15,647 bases of DNA from Phycisphaerales bacterium. GTDB lineage: Bacteria; Planctomycetota; Phycisphaerae; SM23-33. Below are positions 1 to 7,891 of the stretch, piece after piece (the first letter of the stretch is position 1; each line of letters begins with the position of its first letter). The stretch spans positions 30,561-46,207 of the forward strand of contig PMYM01000015.1 of the NCBI GenBank assembly GCA_003171235.1, in the 5' to 3' direction. The notes beneath the pieces were generated by a model. That model had not been told where the DNA came from, did no database searches, and was given only the letters and a program-made list of their open reading frames with translations. The position numbers and the translations under genes are program-made.

Positions 1-2
1 TG

Positions 3-917
3 GCGTCGGGAAAGGGGGAGCAGGCTGAGGCCGAGCTGAAGCCGGCTGGCAGTCTTGATGCCATGACCACCCTTGGCGCGGCGGAATTGCTGGCTTCGGC
101 AAAATCCAACGCCAGGTCGGCACAGGAGGCTGGCGAATTGCTCAGGGCTGTGTCGGCCCTTGAATTGGGGCTTCCGTCCCTGGGAGCCAGGTGGGCCATG
201 CAGACTCTCAAGTCGCGCCCGACCTGCCAAATGGCGGCCCTTATTGCCACGCGGGGACAGTCGGATGTCGCTTCGCGGCGGAAAACCCTCCAGGCGGTTC
301 AGCCTGCCGACTGCCAGTTTGTCCGCTTGGCGACGGCGTCGCTCCTGATGCAGGAACGGCAATATGAGCAAGCAGTCAAGGTTCTCCAAGAGGCCGGAGG
401 AACCGACCAGGCAGATCCGGCCCTCATGCTAGAGTATGGCGGGGCGATGGAGCATACCGGAAAGCTGCAAGAGGCGTTGGCACTTTATCTGAAGGCGTGG
501 GCTGCGGGAAAGAGCCCCGTGGCCGCCAACAATGCCGCATACCTGACCTCGATCCTGGAGAGCAACGATAGCGTCAAACTCGGCGGCGCCCAGGCCATGA
601 TCGAGCAGGCTATCGCCGCGGCGCCCAATGTCGCGGCCTTTCGCGAGACCTACGGATGGATCTGCCACCTCCAGGGGCAGAAGGATAAGGCGTGCGAGGA
701 GCTTCGCCGGGCGGTCAAAGGACTTCCTGACTCGCCCGAGGCCCACTATCATACGGCCATGGCTGAGTCGGACTCGGGCAACAATGAACTTGCACGGTAT
801 CACCTTGAGGCCGCGGTGCAACTTGCCGACAAGCTCAAGCGGGATGGCAAGAACAGCCCGGAGACCGACAGGGCGCTCGCCCAGGCCCAAAATGCCCTGA
901 AGTCGCATGGACAATAG
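3..917 (+). CDS. TPR repeat protein, 5'-truncated by window edge
   Basis: The reading frame is open from the left edge of the window, so the ATG at 63 is probably internal and the true start lies outside. The visible 300 or so residues are rich in alanine and leucine and show tetratricopeptide-like helix pairs, clearest in the C-terminal half: a block with NNAAYL, then a block with TYGWICHLQGQKDKACEEL, then a block with PEAHYHTAMAESDSGNNELA. TPR proteins act as protein-interaction scaffolds. In bacteria with PEP-CTERM/exosortase systems a TPR protein (PrsT-like) is often encoded in the exopolysaccharide locus, and the two following genes (VanZ-like, deacetylase) fit that setting. The assignment to a TPR protein is solid; the PrsT-like role is inferred from neighbours. 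The stop is followed by a 112 bp gap before the next gene on the same strand, compatible with co-transcription. Confidence 0.85.
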   Translation, partial: ASGKGEQAEAELKPAGSLDAMTTLGAAELLASAKSNARSAQEAGELLRAVSALELGLPSLGARWAMQTLKSRPTCQMAALIATRGQSDVASRRKTLQAVQPADCQFVRLATASLLMQERQYEQAVKVLQEAGGTDQADPALMLEYGGAMEHTGKLQEALALYLKAWAAGKSPVAANNAAYLTSILESNDSVKLGGAQAMIEQAIAAAPNVAAFRETYGWICHLQGQKDKACEELRRAVKGLPDSPEAHYHTAMAESDSGNNELARYHLEAAVQLADKLKRDGKNSPETDRALAQAQNALKSHGQ

Positions 918-1029
918 CCCTGGGAGAAGACGTTTGGGCCTCCTGTGATTTGTCCGGCGAGGCAACGTCGTGGCTGCTGTCCGGGCCGGCGCGCCTGCCG
1001 GGTTGCCTCGACGCGCGGAGTTTCCTGCC

Positions 1030-2400
1030 ATGCGCACCAGACTGCTGACCGTTCTCTGCATCGTCTACGCGGGCCTCCTGCTGTACGGAAGCCTGATGCC
1101 TTTCAACTTCACGAACGGGCCGGAGGTCGTCCGGGAGAACCTCGACCGCGCGTTCCTCTTTTGGCCTTGCAGCAGCGTGTTGCACACCAGTTTCCCCGAC
1201 GCCCTGGCCAATACTCTCCTGTACATTCCCCTGGGAGCTCTGGTCTCCATGCGGTTGACGGCACGTCGCGACGCCTGGAGAATCGCGGCGGCGGCTGCGG
1301 CGCTGCTGGTAGGGGCTGCGATCAGCCTGACGGTGGAGGGGCTCCAGCTATGGGAGCCTTCGCGGGTTGGCGCGGTCAACGACCTGGTCACCAACTCCCT
1401 TGGGGCATTGATAGGGGGCTTGGCGGGCGGGCTCTGGGGGAGGCGCCTGTGGCTGAGTCTGCGGCGCGCGGTCCGTTGCCGGCTCAATGCCAATCCGGTG
1501 ATACTGGGGGCGTGGGTCGTCATGTTCGTGCTGTTCAGCGACGCGACGTACCCCTTCCTGCCCACGCAGGACGTATCCGACCTGAAACACAGCATCCAAC
1601 GGGCCATCCAGCTTTGCGGGATGGCCGGTTTCGAGGCCCACCCCTGGCACTACTGGCTCATCATGCGGGTCGCCGTTTACGCCGCCTTGACGGCCCTGCT
1701 TGCCTCGGGGCTGGGATCCGCCTCCAAGCCGCGCTGGATCAAAGGGGCAAGCTGGACGCTCGCCTTTGCCATCGCCATCGAACTGGCCAAGTTGATCATC
1801 GTGGCGCGCAATCCCAACCCCGCCAACGTGATCATGTCCGGATGCGGCATACTGGCGGCCCTGGTTTTGGGAACGATGCTGAGGGGAAGGGTTTCCAGCC
1901 GAGGCAAGTACGCACTGGCCATCGTCCTGCTGGCGGCGTGCATCGCGTACCTGTCCTGGGAGCCTTTCAACTTTTCCTGGAACATGGAGTACATCCGGTC
2001 TCGAATCCCCCGCGGCCCCGAATGGATCCCGCTCTATGAATACGCGATGCAGGGGCGAGGCGAGCAGGTCTTCCTCGTGGTGAGGTCCCTGGCTGCGTTG
2101 GGAGGGCTGACCTACGCGATCACCATGATCCGGTGGCGGTTCCCCTCAAACCGCCGGTGGTCGCGTGTCCTGCGTGGGGCCATGTGGGCGGGGCTTATTG
2201 GGTTGGTCTCTGAACTCGGGCAGTTCCTGCTTCCGGGTCGGATTCCGTCCCTGACGGACGTCGTTTGTTTTGCCGCGGGCGGCGCCATAGGGGCGTGGTT
2301 CGCCCAGATCCACCAGATCAAGATTGCCCGAAACGTGCGTGTGCGCGACGGCATCGGCGGGCGTGCTGCCGGCGAAGAGGTTGCCGGTCGGGCGAGGTAG
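1030..2400 (+). CDS. VanZ-like family integral membrane protein with two VanZ-like halves
   Basis: Predicted 456-residue, very hydrophobic protein. I chose the ATG at 1030 over the upstream in-frame GTG at 970 because GGAG (1017-1020) sits nine bases before it and the protein then starts directly with a membrane segment (LLTVLCIVYAGLLLYGSLMPF). The VanZ signature appears twice: an N-terminal half with SLMPFNF, DALANTLLYIPLGAL, a glutamate-glutamine pair (VEGLQLWEPSR) and NDLVTNSLGALIGG; and a C-terminal half with WEPFNF, SELGQFLLPGRIPSLTDVV and a Gly/Ala-rich last helix. VanZ was first described in teicoplanin resistance, but members are widespread in envelope and exopolysaccharide loci without resistance function, and the exact reaction is unknown. 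The context here (TPR upstream, polysaccharide deacetylase downstream) points to exopolysaccharide production rather than antibiotic resistance. The duplicated arrangement is longer than a single-domain VanZ protein of roughly 120-200 residues. Confidence 0.85.
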   Translation: MRTRLLTVLCIVYAGLLLYGSLMPFNFTNGPEVVRENLDRAFLFWPCSSVLHTSFPDALANTLLYIPLGALVSMRLTARRDAWRIAAAAAALLVGAAISLTVEGLQLWEPSRVGAVNDLVTNSLGALIGGLAGGLWGRRLWLSLRRAVRCRLNANPVILGAWVVMFVLFSDATYPFLPTQDVSDLKHSIQRAIQLCGMAGFEAHPWHYWLIMRVAVYAALTALLASGLGSASKPRWIKGASWTLAFAIAIELAKLIIVARNPNPANVIMSGCGILAALVLGTMLRGRVSSRGKYALAIVLLAACIAYLSWEPFNFSWNMEYIRSRIPRGPEWIPLYEYAMQGRGEQVFLVVRSLAALGGLTYAITMIRWRFPSNRRWSRVLRGAMWAGLIGLVSELGQFLLPGRIPSLTDVVCFAAGGAIGAWFAQIHQIKIARNVRVRDGIGGRAAGEEVAGRAR

Positions 2401-2430
2401 TTCCAAGCAGGGCGTGTGCCGTCGCCCGGG

Positions 2431-2465
2431 CCAGGCAAACCGTTTGCGCAGCCGGCGTTGCCTGG
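2431..2465 (+). terminator. Inverted repeat after the VanZ-like gene, possible transcription end
   Basis: An 8-bp perfect inverted repeat, CCAGGCAA (2431-2438) and TTGCCTGG (2458-2465), with a 19-nt loop lies 30 bp after the VanZ-like stop codon. There is no T-tract after it, so it is not a canonical intrinsic terminator. It could mark a transcript 3' end or be fortuitous in GC-rich DNA. Confidence 0.3.
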
Positions 2466-2565
2466 CGTAACTTGGCCGTGCGGCCCGGCAGGATGCGCGG
2501 CAACGAGGTCGGCCGCCGCCATCGCTTTTAGAAACCGATCTATCGTCGAAGAGCGACACGCCGGG

Positions 2566-2571
2566 TATAAT
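2566..2571 (+). promoter_or_regulatory. Possible -10 box upstream of the polysaccharide deacetylase
   Basis: A perfect TATAAT lies at 2566-2571 in the 295 bp gap between the VanZ-like gene and the deacetylase, about 125 bp before the chosen start codon. The hexamer 17 bp upstream (TCGTCG, 2543-2548) is a poor -35 match. It could let the deacetylase be transcribed separately from the upstream genes. Single-hexamer evidence only. The remainder of the 2401-2695 gap shows nothing else that I can support apart from the inverted repeat listed separately. Confidence 0.35.
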
Positions 2572-2695
2572 CGGCTCCAGCAATTCGAGGCGCGTTTTGG
2601 GCAGGCAGAGCGCCCCGTGGAAGGAACTCCCCGGACCTGAACAGCCGAGACGGCGATCTCGCTCAGGTGTGTCAGACTCGACGGCATCGACGCCA

Positions 2696-3583
2696 ATGTC
2701 CAACATCGCCCACATGATGAGCTTCGACGTGGAGGAGTACTTTCACGCCGAGGCCGCCGCCCGAGGCGGGCTTCGTCGCGAAGACTGGGATCGCTATCCC
2801 ATGCGCCTGGGGCCTTCGGTGGATCGCATTCTCGAACTCCTGGCGGAGCACGGTGCGTCGGCCACTTTTTTTGTCCTGGGCTGGGTCGCGCAGAACGAGC
2901 CCGAGGTGGTAAAGCGAATTGCCGCTGCCGGCCACGAAATCGCCTCGCACGGCATGCGGCATCAGATGCTCACTCGCCTGAGCCCCAAGCAGTTCCGGCA
3001 GGATATCCTGGAGAGCCGCAAGCTGCTTGAAGATCTAGGTCAGAGACCTGTCGTGGGCTACCGGGCGCCGACCTTTTCCATCATGCACGGGACGGCGTGG
3101 GCATTGGACACGCTCGCGGAATGTGGTTTCGTTTACGACTCATCGATCTTCCCTGTCCGGCACGATCGATATGGCGTGCCGGAGGCGCCCCGGTGGGCCC
3201 ACATGGCCCAGGGGCCAGGCGGCGGCCGCTTGCTGGAAATTCCCCCGCTGACTCGACAATTCCTGGGCGCCAACATTCCAGTGGGGGGGGGCGGATACCT
3301 GCGGCTGCTCCCGGGGCGGTTTCTTGCCGGCGCGCTGAAAAAAGCCGACCGGCTCGGGCGGCCGGGAATGATCTACCTGCACCCATGGGAATTGGACCCT
3401 GGTCAACCGGTGCTGCCCATGAGCGCCCTCTCGCGTTTTCGCCACCGGGTCAACCTCTCTCGCACGGAGGCTAAGCTGATCCGACTGCTCAGGGCATTTC
3501 GCTTCGGCGATGTTCGATCGCTCCAGGACGAGCTGTTGAGGACAGGCGAGTCTTTTGTGTATGGGCCAGAGCATAAGAGTTGA
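2696..3583 (+). CDS. Polysaccharide deacetylase, DUF3473 / exosortase-associated type
   Basis: Predicted 295-residue cytoplasmic enzyme of the NodB/carbohydrate esterase 4 fold that removes N- or O-acetyl groups from a polysaccharide. Motifs in order: SFDVEEYFH (catalytic-base Asp and neighbours, D11-H17), SHGMRH (metal-binding H85 and H89), GYRAPTFSI (R123), DSSIFPV, GGGYLRLLPG, and YLHPWELDPGQP near residue 235. The HPWE block and the GGGY-RLLP block are typical of the DUF3473-containing subgroup found in exosortase/PEP-CTERM exopolysaccharide loci. The start is uncertain: the ATG at 2696 gives the usual family length, ATGs at 2714 and 2717 would give an N-terminus MMSFDVEEYFH or MSFDVEEYFH, and none has a clear Shine-Dalgarno. 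An upstream TTG start at 2597 would add an unconserved Arg/Pro-rich extension and was rejected. The GGGG stretch is coded by a nine-G homopolymer (3283-3291). Confidence 0.93.
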   Translation: MSNIAHMMSFDVEEYFHAEAAARGGLRREDWDRYPMRLGPSVDRILELLAEHGASATFFVLGWVAQNEPEVVKRIAAAGHEIASHGMRHQMLTRLSPKQFRQDILESRKLLEDLGQRPVVGYRAPTFSIMHGTAWALDTLAECGFVYDSSIFPVRHDRYGVPEAPRWAHMAQGPGGGRLLEIPPLTRQFLGANIPVGGGGYLRLLPGRFLAGALKKADRLGRPGMIYLHPWELDPGQPVLPMSALSRFRHRVNLSRTEAKLIRLLRAFRFGDVRSLQDELLRTGESFVYGPEHKS

Positions 3584-3748
3584 GCGCGACGGGCCGACTG
3601 GGTTGACCCCGGAATCCTGGTCGGGCCCCGGGTGAAGCTCGCATCCAGATTCGGATCAAGAATGGGGGCGGGTCCAAATCCAAGCGACCGTGCCTCCCTG
3701 AGCGCCTTCCCCCAAACCCCAAGGCGTCGCCGCGTGTGGCGGGAATCC

Positions 3749-3766
3749 GCAGGCATCGCTGCCTGC
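3749..3766. terminator. Hairpin between convergent genes
   Basis: A perfect 7-bp stem, GCAGGCA and TGCCTGC, with a TCGC tetraloop lies between the convergent stops of the deacetylase (3583) and the FG-GAP protein (3809). There is no T-tract on either side, so termination activity is only a guess from position. The rest of this 225 bp gap contains no other recognisable feature. Confidence 0.35.
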
Positions 3767-3808
3767 CGGTGCGGCAATTGATCAAGCCGGCGGCAAAAGC
3801 AACGACCG

Positions 3809-6721
3809 TCACACCAAACGCAACGCGAAGTCGTCAAACCATGACGGCAGGTTGGCCCCGTCCGCACTGGTCCACTTGTAGGCGTGCGTCGCGTCCTTGT
3901 AGCTCAGGCTGAAGGCCAATGTCGTCGCCGTCGGCAGGGTCGTCGTCAGGCCAAAGGGGACGTCGTGGGCGGCCGGGTTTCCATCGTTGTCGTACTTCGC
4001 ATAGCACAGGCTGATCTTGCCCAGGCTGCCGGCGGCAATATTGCTGTTGATGAAGCTCTGGACGTAAGTCCGGCCGGCCTTGATGCCTGTGGTCTTCAAA
4101 CTCTTGATCGCGGCAAGCAGACCACCGACTGGCGGGGCCAAATCGCCAATGTTGGGCAGGTCCAGTACGTTGTCGGGCACGCCGCCAACGCCGTCTTCAT
4201 CCCGCACGACGTCCACTCCGGCGAAGATGGTGGAATTGCGGATGCCTCCGGCGGTCACCTTCTGGATCATGCCGTCGGCGCGGATTTGGCTGCTGTCGAT
4301 CCATCCTTTGGCCGACAGTGCGCCCAAGGCCTTCAATCGGGCGTCGGGGGCCTGCTTGAGATCCAGGGTCAAGTTGGCCAGGTTGGCCGAGGCCGACACC
4401 GTGCCGATGGAATTGGCCGTGAACGAGCCCGCAAGATTGCCGGCTACCGACCTGATCTTCCCGACATTGGCCCAGTCTCCCACGTCGCCGAATTTGGCTG
4501 TCCACGAGGCATCCGAAGAGTTGACGGTGATCGTTTTGGCCCCGCCCGCCAGCGTCCAGGCGGCGTCTGTGACGCTTCCGGCGGCCTTGAACGTGCCCAG
4601 CGAGACTCCCTTGGCGTCCTGCGACAGGAGGTTCAGGTCTGCCTGGAAGTTCCCGGCCAGCAACCGCTTCTTGTCGCCCTTGACCGTCAATGAGGCAACG
4701 GACGGCGCCGAGATCGCGTCGGCCGTCCCGTCGGTGTCCAGCCACCGGGTGACCTTTAGCGACTTGACGGGCGTCGCGGACAGGATGCTCATATCGGCCA
4801 CCAGGTCGAAGCTCAGCGCGGTCGTCGTCCTCGTATCGCCCATCGGGCGAGGCCCGATGGAGATTGTGCTGCCGGCAGTGGCGTCGTCCATGGTCAGCGA
4901 GCCAAGCGTGCCGTCAACGGTCACGTCGCCCAGCAAGCTCGTCATCTTGCCCGTGATCGACTTGAGCGATGATCCCTGGACGATGATGTACTCGAGGGAG
5001 GTTTGGGCGGCGGCTCCCTTGCCCTTGGTGGCGATGGTCAGCTTGCCCTTGCCGTTGTCGCCCGTGATGGTGACGCCGCGGAGGTCGCCGTGGACGGAAT
5101 CAATCGGGTCGGTCCAGCGCTCGACCACGGCCTGGCCGATGCCGACGTAGGTGATCGTCACCGGCGTGCCGTCGGAGTCCAAGAACGCCCACTTGTTGTT
5201 CCTGCCCTGAAGCGTCCTGGTTTCCGTCGGCCAAATGGAGATCGTCGCATCGGGCTGACTGGGGGCCGCCTCCCGGTTGCTTAGGTTGTCTGTGGCAACG
5301 CTGTAGAACCGATACGTGTGATTGAGCTGGCCGGTGTAGACGGCCGAAGTATCGAGCGTGGCGGTCTTCCAGGCGGTGAAAAAACCGCCGTTGTCGGAAA
5401 CGAAAATGTCGTAGCCGGCGATGCCGGAGCCGCTGGCGTCGTCGGCGCCTGACCAGTTCACGGTGAAGGTCGTGGATTTCGTGTAGGCCGGCAGGGCGGC
5501 AACGCTGCTGCTGGGAGCTGTGACACCCACGCCCGTGTGCAGCAGCACGCTCACCGTGTTGTCCAAGACGTTGGTGACGGCCAGGTCCGCCTGGCCGTCC
5601 CCGTCGAAGTCCGCCGAAGTCACGGAGACAGGATACCGTCCCGTGGCGTAGTCGCCCTCGGCGGCGAAGGCGCCGGCGCCGTTGCCCAGCAGGATGCTCA
5701 CCGTGTTGTCGTGGTAGTTGGTGACGGCCAGGTCCGCCTTGCCGTCCCCGTCGAAGTCCGCCGACGTCACGGAATACGGGCCGGTCCCCGTGGCGTAGTC
5801 TACCTTGGGGGCAAAACTGCCGTCGGCGTTGCCCAGCAGGATGCTCACTGTGTTGTCGTGGTAGTTGGCGACGGCCAGGTCCGCCTGGCCGTCCCCATTG
5901 AAGTCCGCCAAAATCATGAACAAAGGATGGCTTCCCGTGGCATAGTCGACCTTGGGGGCGAAGGCGCCGGCGCCGTTGCCCAGCAGGATGCTCACCGTGT
6001 TGTCGTTAAAGTTGGTGACGGCCAGGTCCGCCTTGCCGTCCCCGTTGAAGTCCGCCGACACCACGGAATAAGGAACGGCCCCCGTGGCGTAGTCGAGCTT
6101 GGGGGCGAAGGCGCCGTGGCCGTTGCCCAGCAGGATGCTCACTGTGTTGCCGTTGTGGTTGGCGACGGCCAAGTCCGCCTTGCCGTCCCCGTTGAAGTCC
6201 GCCGACGTCACGGAATACGGGCCGGCTCCCGTCGCGTAGTCGACCTTGGGGGCGAAGGCACCGGCGCCGTTGCCCAGCAGGATGCTCACCGTGTTGCCGC
6301 TGGCGTTGGCGACGGCCAGGTCCGCCTTGCCGTCCCCGTTGAAATCCGCCGACATCACGGAATAAGGGCCGGCCCCCGTGGCGTAGTCTACCTTGGCGGC
6401 AAAAGTGCCGTCGCCGTTGCCCAGCAGGATGCTCACTGTGTTGACGCTGGCGTTGGCGACGGCCAGGTCCGCCTTGCCGTCCCCGTTGAAGTCCGCCGAA
6501 ATCACGGAGTTGGGCCAGTGTCCCGTGGCGTAGGGAACCGCGTCGGCGAAGGCGCCGCTTAGCAGCAGCCGCGGCTCCAACTGTTCCGTCATCCCGTCGG
6601 GAGCGCGTCCTGTGCGATCCAGGGCCGGGTGGATCGACCGCTCGTTGAGAGAACGCATTCGGTTCCAGACTATTCCGTACAACTTCCGAAGCCGGCCCAG
6701 TATGTGCGACGCTGGGGACAT
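3809..6721 (-). CDS. LEPR-XLL surface protein with seven FG-GAP/VCBS blades and an Ig/FnIII-like domain
   Basis: Predicted 970-residue secreted or surface protein. The N-terminal 47 residues are basic and not a classical signal peptide; LEPRLLLSG follows at residues 48-56, the LEPR-XLL motif that precedes extracellular domains in planctomycetes. Residues 64 to about 401 form seven tandem 49-residue repeats, each with a Ca-binding-like DFNGDGKADLAV loop (Asp/Asn at alternating positions) followed by NTVSILLGNG; seven such units suggest a complete beta-propeller like that of integrin alpha chains. Residues about 402-500 resemble an Ig/fibronectin III-like domain (FTVNWSGADD, YRFYSVATDN). The remaining 470 residues are beta-rich and repetitive (GSLTM, KSITG, LGTF type short strands) and not assigned. 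There is no dockerin and no PEP-CTERM tail, so anchoring is unclear. The ATG at 6721 is preceded by AAAGGGA about ten bases upstream. Likely adhesion or matrix protein, by inference. Confidence 0.9.
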   Translation of the reverse strand: MSPASHILGRLRKLYGIVWNRMRSLNERSIHPALDRTGRAPDGMTEQLEPRLLLSGAFADAVPYATGHWPNSVISADFNGDGKADLAVANASVNTVSILLGNGDGTFAAKVDYATGAGPYSVMSADFNGDGKADLAVANASGNTVSILLGNGAGAFAPKVDYATGAGPYSVTSADFNGDGKADLAVANHNGNTVSILLGNGHGAFAPKLDYATGAVPYSVVSADFNGDGKADLAVTNFNDNTVSILLGNGAGAFAPKVDYATGSHPLFMILADFNGDGQADLAVANYHDNTVSILLGNADGSFAPKVDYATGTGPYSVTSADFDGDGKADLAVTNYHDNTVSILLGNGAGAFAAEGDYATGRYPVSVTSADFDGDGQADLAVTNVLDNTVSVLLHTGVGVTAPSSSVAALPAYTKSTTFTVNWSGADDASGSGIAGYDIFVSDNGGFFTAWKTATLDTSAVYTGQLNHTYRFYSVATDNLSNREAAPSQPDATISIWPTETRTLQGRNNKWAFLDSDGTPVTITYVGIGQAVVERWTDPIDSVHGDLRGVTITGDNGKGKLTIATKGKGAAAQTSLEYIIVQGSSLKSITGKMTSLLGDVTVDGTLGSLTMDDATAGSTISIGPRPMGDTRTTTALSFDLVADMSILSATPVKSLKVTRWLDTDGTADAISAPSVASLTVKGDKKRLLAGNFQADLNLLSQDAKGVSLGTFKAAGSVTDAAWTLAGGAKTITVNSSDASWTAKFGDVGDWANVGKIRSVAGNLAGSFTANSIGTVSASANLANLTLDLKQAPDARLKALGALSAKGWIDSSQIRADGMIQKVTAGGIRNSTIFAGVDVVRDEDGVGGVPDNVLDLPNIGDLAPPVGGLLAAIKSLKTTGIKAGRTYVQSFINSNIAAGSLGKISLCYAKYDNDGNPAAHDVPFGLTTTLPTATTLAFSLSYKDATHAYKWTSADGANLPSWFDDFALRLV
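5519..6532 (-). repeat. Seven tandem 147-bp coding repeats (FG-GAP blades)
   Basis: Seven in-frame units of 147 bp (49 codons) lie head to tail inside the LEPR-XLL gene. They share long near-identical DNA blocks such as CCAGGTCCGCCTTGCCGTC. Units 1-4 have FNGDGK, unit 5 FNGDGQ, unit 6 FDGDGK and unit 7 FDGDGQ, so the outermost C-terminal units have drifted most. The nucleotide similarity suggests recent unit duplication or gene conversion, and this region may be difficult to assemble. Confidence 0.9.
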
Positions 6722-6740
6722 TGCCTGTTTCCCTTTCTTG

Positions 6741-6755
6741 TCACGCCTTGCGTGA
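6741..6755 (-). promoter_or_regulatory. Short inverted repeat just upstream of the LEPR-XLL gene
   Basis: TCACGC and GCGTGA form a perfect 6-bp inverted repeat with a 3-nt centre, about 20 bp before the start codon and next to the Shine-Dalgarno-like AAAGGGA. It could be a repressor site or a 5'UTR hairpin that affects ribosome access. Position is suggestive; there is no independent support. Confidence 0.3.
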
Positions 6756-6884
6756 TGAACAGATTCTCCGCTTCGCGTCCCCGCGGTCGCATGCTCAACG
6801 AGAGAGGGGGGGTAGCAGTTCCCGCAAGAGCAAACTGATACCCGAAGCCACTCCGCATCGCAGGAGGCAAGTAGGGGCGAAACC

Positions 6885-7622
6885 TTAAACCGATGTGGCA
6901 GACGCCCGTCGCCGACGGATATACGCGCCCAGACCGCTCATGCCGGCGAAAACGCCCAGCAAGGTCAGCGGCTCGGGCACGCCGCCCGGCGAATTGGTGA
7001 CTTCCATCAAGTCTATCGTCGCGTCCTGAGCAACGGGGCCAGACATGGTCAGCACTATCTTGTTCACTTTCGTGAAGTCGACGACGCCCGCGTTGGTGAA
7101 ACTCGCCAGGGCTTGATTGACGAAAGAGACGCCGGGGCCGAGGTTGGTCGACCAAAAGGCCGTGGATCCACCCGCCGCGGCCGTTTCGGTGATGTCGACA
7201 CGGAAGCCGAGGTCTAGGTCGCTGGCAAGAATCGTGGCTTGAATAAACGGGAGGAGGCCGCCATTGGTTATGTCCACGCCGCCCAGTCCGGCGCCGTTGG
7301 CATCCCAAGTGATCGTGCCCACGCCGTTTTGGCCCGAGTCGTTGCCCAGCGACAGCGTCCCCACCCCGGCGGGATTCACGTTTAACGAACTGCTGAGGCC
7401 AAACGCGGAGCTGGCGACGCTGATTTGCATGGTGCGCGAACCACCGACAACTCCGACAAGCCCAGTCGTCGTGTTGGACTGGGTCCCGGTGCCCGTGATG
7501 CTGAGAGCTTGGCCGGTGTTGGGCTGCGTGAAGTGGTCAATGGTGAACGAGGCCGCGTGGACCGTGGGGGCCAACATGCCCAAGGTCGCCAAGACTACAA
7601 TAACCGCAATCGTCTTCTTCAT
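6885..7622 (-). CDS. PEP-CTERM sorting domain protein, copy A
   Basis: Predicted 245-residue exported protein. The N-terminus is a Sec signal peptide (MKKTIAVIVVLATLGMLA, cleavage probably after VHA). The body is Gly/Thr/Asp-rich and beta-like, with no enzyme motif that I recognise. The C-terminus is a complete PEP-CTERM signal: VPEPLTLLG, a hydrophobic stretch, and IRRRR, followed by a short ASATSV tail. Exosortases cut such tails and pass the protein to the envelope or the extracellular matrix. I chose the ATG at 7622 over the GTG at 7634 because GAGG lies seven bases upstream of it. It is paralogous to copy B at 8573-9271 over almost the whole length and over the upstream region. Its leader carries a promoter, a structured RNA and a terminator ahead of the gene. 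The LEPR-XLL gene lies 163 bp downstream on the same strand. Confidence 0.9.
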   Translation of the reverse strand: MKKTIAVIVVLATLGMLAPTVHAASFTIDHFTQPNTGQALSITGTGTQSNTTTGLVGVVGGSRTMQISVASSAFGLSSSLNVNPAGVGTLSLGNDSGQNGVGTITWDANGAGLGGVDITNGGLLPFIQATILASDLDLGFRVDITETAAAGGSTAFWSTNLGPGVSFVNQALASFTNAGVVDFTKVNKIVLTMSGPVAQDATIDLMEVTNSPGGVPEPLTLLGVFAGMSGLGAYIRRRRASATSV

Positions 7623-7688
7623 GGGAATCCTCACTTTTTTGAACTCGACACGTCAAGGTTTCGACCGCACTCCTACGGCGCTACAAGC

Positions 7689-7694
7689 GATATA
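7689..7694 (-). promoter_or_regulatory. -10-like hexamer between leader terminator and copy A
   Basis: The minus strand reads TCCTATATCGC here, aligned with TCCTATAATGC in front of copy B. It may be a second promoter that bypasses the terminator, but no good -35 element is visible in either copy. Confidence 0.25.
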
Positions 7695-7707
7695 GGAGAC
7701 AGAAATC

Positions 7708-7758
7708 AAAAAAAAGCCGACGTGGCCGAGCATCCAAGGATGCCCAATCACGTCGGCT
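7708..7758 (-). terminator. Intrinsic terminator in the leader of PEP-CTERM copy A
   Basis: On the minus strand AGCCGACGTG (7758-7749) pairs with CACGTCGGCT (7724-7715) and runs into eight T residues (7715-7708). An inner helix GCATCC/GGATGC with a 2-nt loop (7743-7730) lies inside the loop. It sits about 85 nt before the start codon, downstream of the promoter, so it would end transcription before the gene unless prevented. Confidence 0.85.
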
Positions 7759-7852
7759 TACTCGTCAACGGGCCTCCCGGCACGGCCGGGCTGCCCTTCA
7801 ACTAGTCATCCGAACTCGGAACCGGTACACACTTCCTACAGGTTCCGACGAC
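7708..7852 (-). ncRNA. Structured leader RNA of PEP-CTERM copy A, candidate attenuator
   Basis: Predicted transcript of about 145 nt from the promoter at 7859-7887 to the terminator. It contains an 8-bp helix TCGGAACC/GGTTCCGA whose loop has GGAAGTGTG, then a helix of GGGC/GCCC stacked on CCCGGC/GCCGGG with an AG/AG internal loop and a CGT loop, then a linker (GTTGACGAGTAAG, its last bases part of the terminator stem) and the terminator. The core 7749-7800 is identical over 52 nt to the copy at 8397-8448. I do not recognise a known riboswitch consensus. Confidence 0.65.
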
Positions 7853-7858
7853 GCACGT

Positions 7859-7887
7859 ATTATAGGCGCGTGCAGCCATATTGAACA
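7859..7887 (-). promoter_or_regulatory. Promoter of the copy A leader RNA
   Basis: On the minus strand a perfect TATAAT (7864-7859) is preceded by exactly 17 bp and TGTTCA (7887-7882) as -35. The same hexamers and spacing occur in the other arm although the spacer sequence differs, which supports a real sigma-70-type promoter. The -35 is weak by consensus (three of six). Confidence 0.7.
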
Positions 7888-7891
7888 GGCG

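Noticed and set aside
429..1185. Minus-strand frames opposite the TPR gene
   Set aside because: Arg/Pro/Gly-rich shadows; the TPR frame on the plus strand explains the region.
2597..2695. N-terminal extension of the deacetylase from a TTG start
   Set aside because: The extension is Arg/Pro/Ser-rich, precedes the family's usual N-terminus and has no ribosome site.
4080..5150. Plus-strand frame of 356 codons
   Set aside because: Antisense shadow of the LEPR-XLL gene, low-complexity Ser/Pro/Val composition, no start signal.
5519..6532. Regularly spaced repeats that might be taken for a CRISPR array
   Set aside because: Units are 147 bp, in frame, and code for FG-GAP blades; there are no unique spacers.
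5537..6562. Long plus-strand frame opposite the FG-GAP repeats (341 codons)
   Set aside because: It mirrors the 147-bp repeat structure of the minus-strand gene; its translated product is a repetitive Val/Gly/Arg pattern without any domain.
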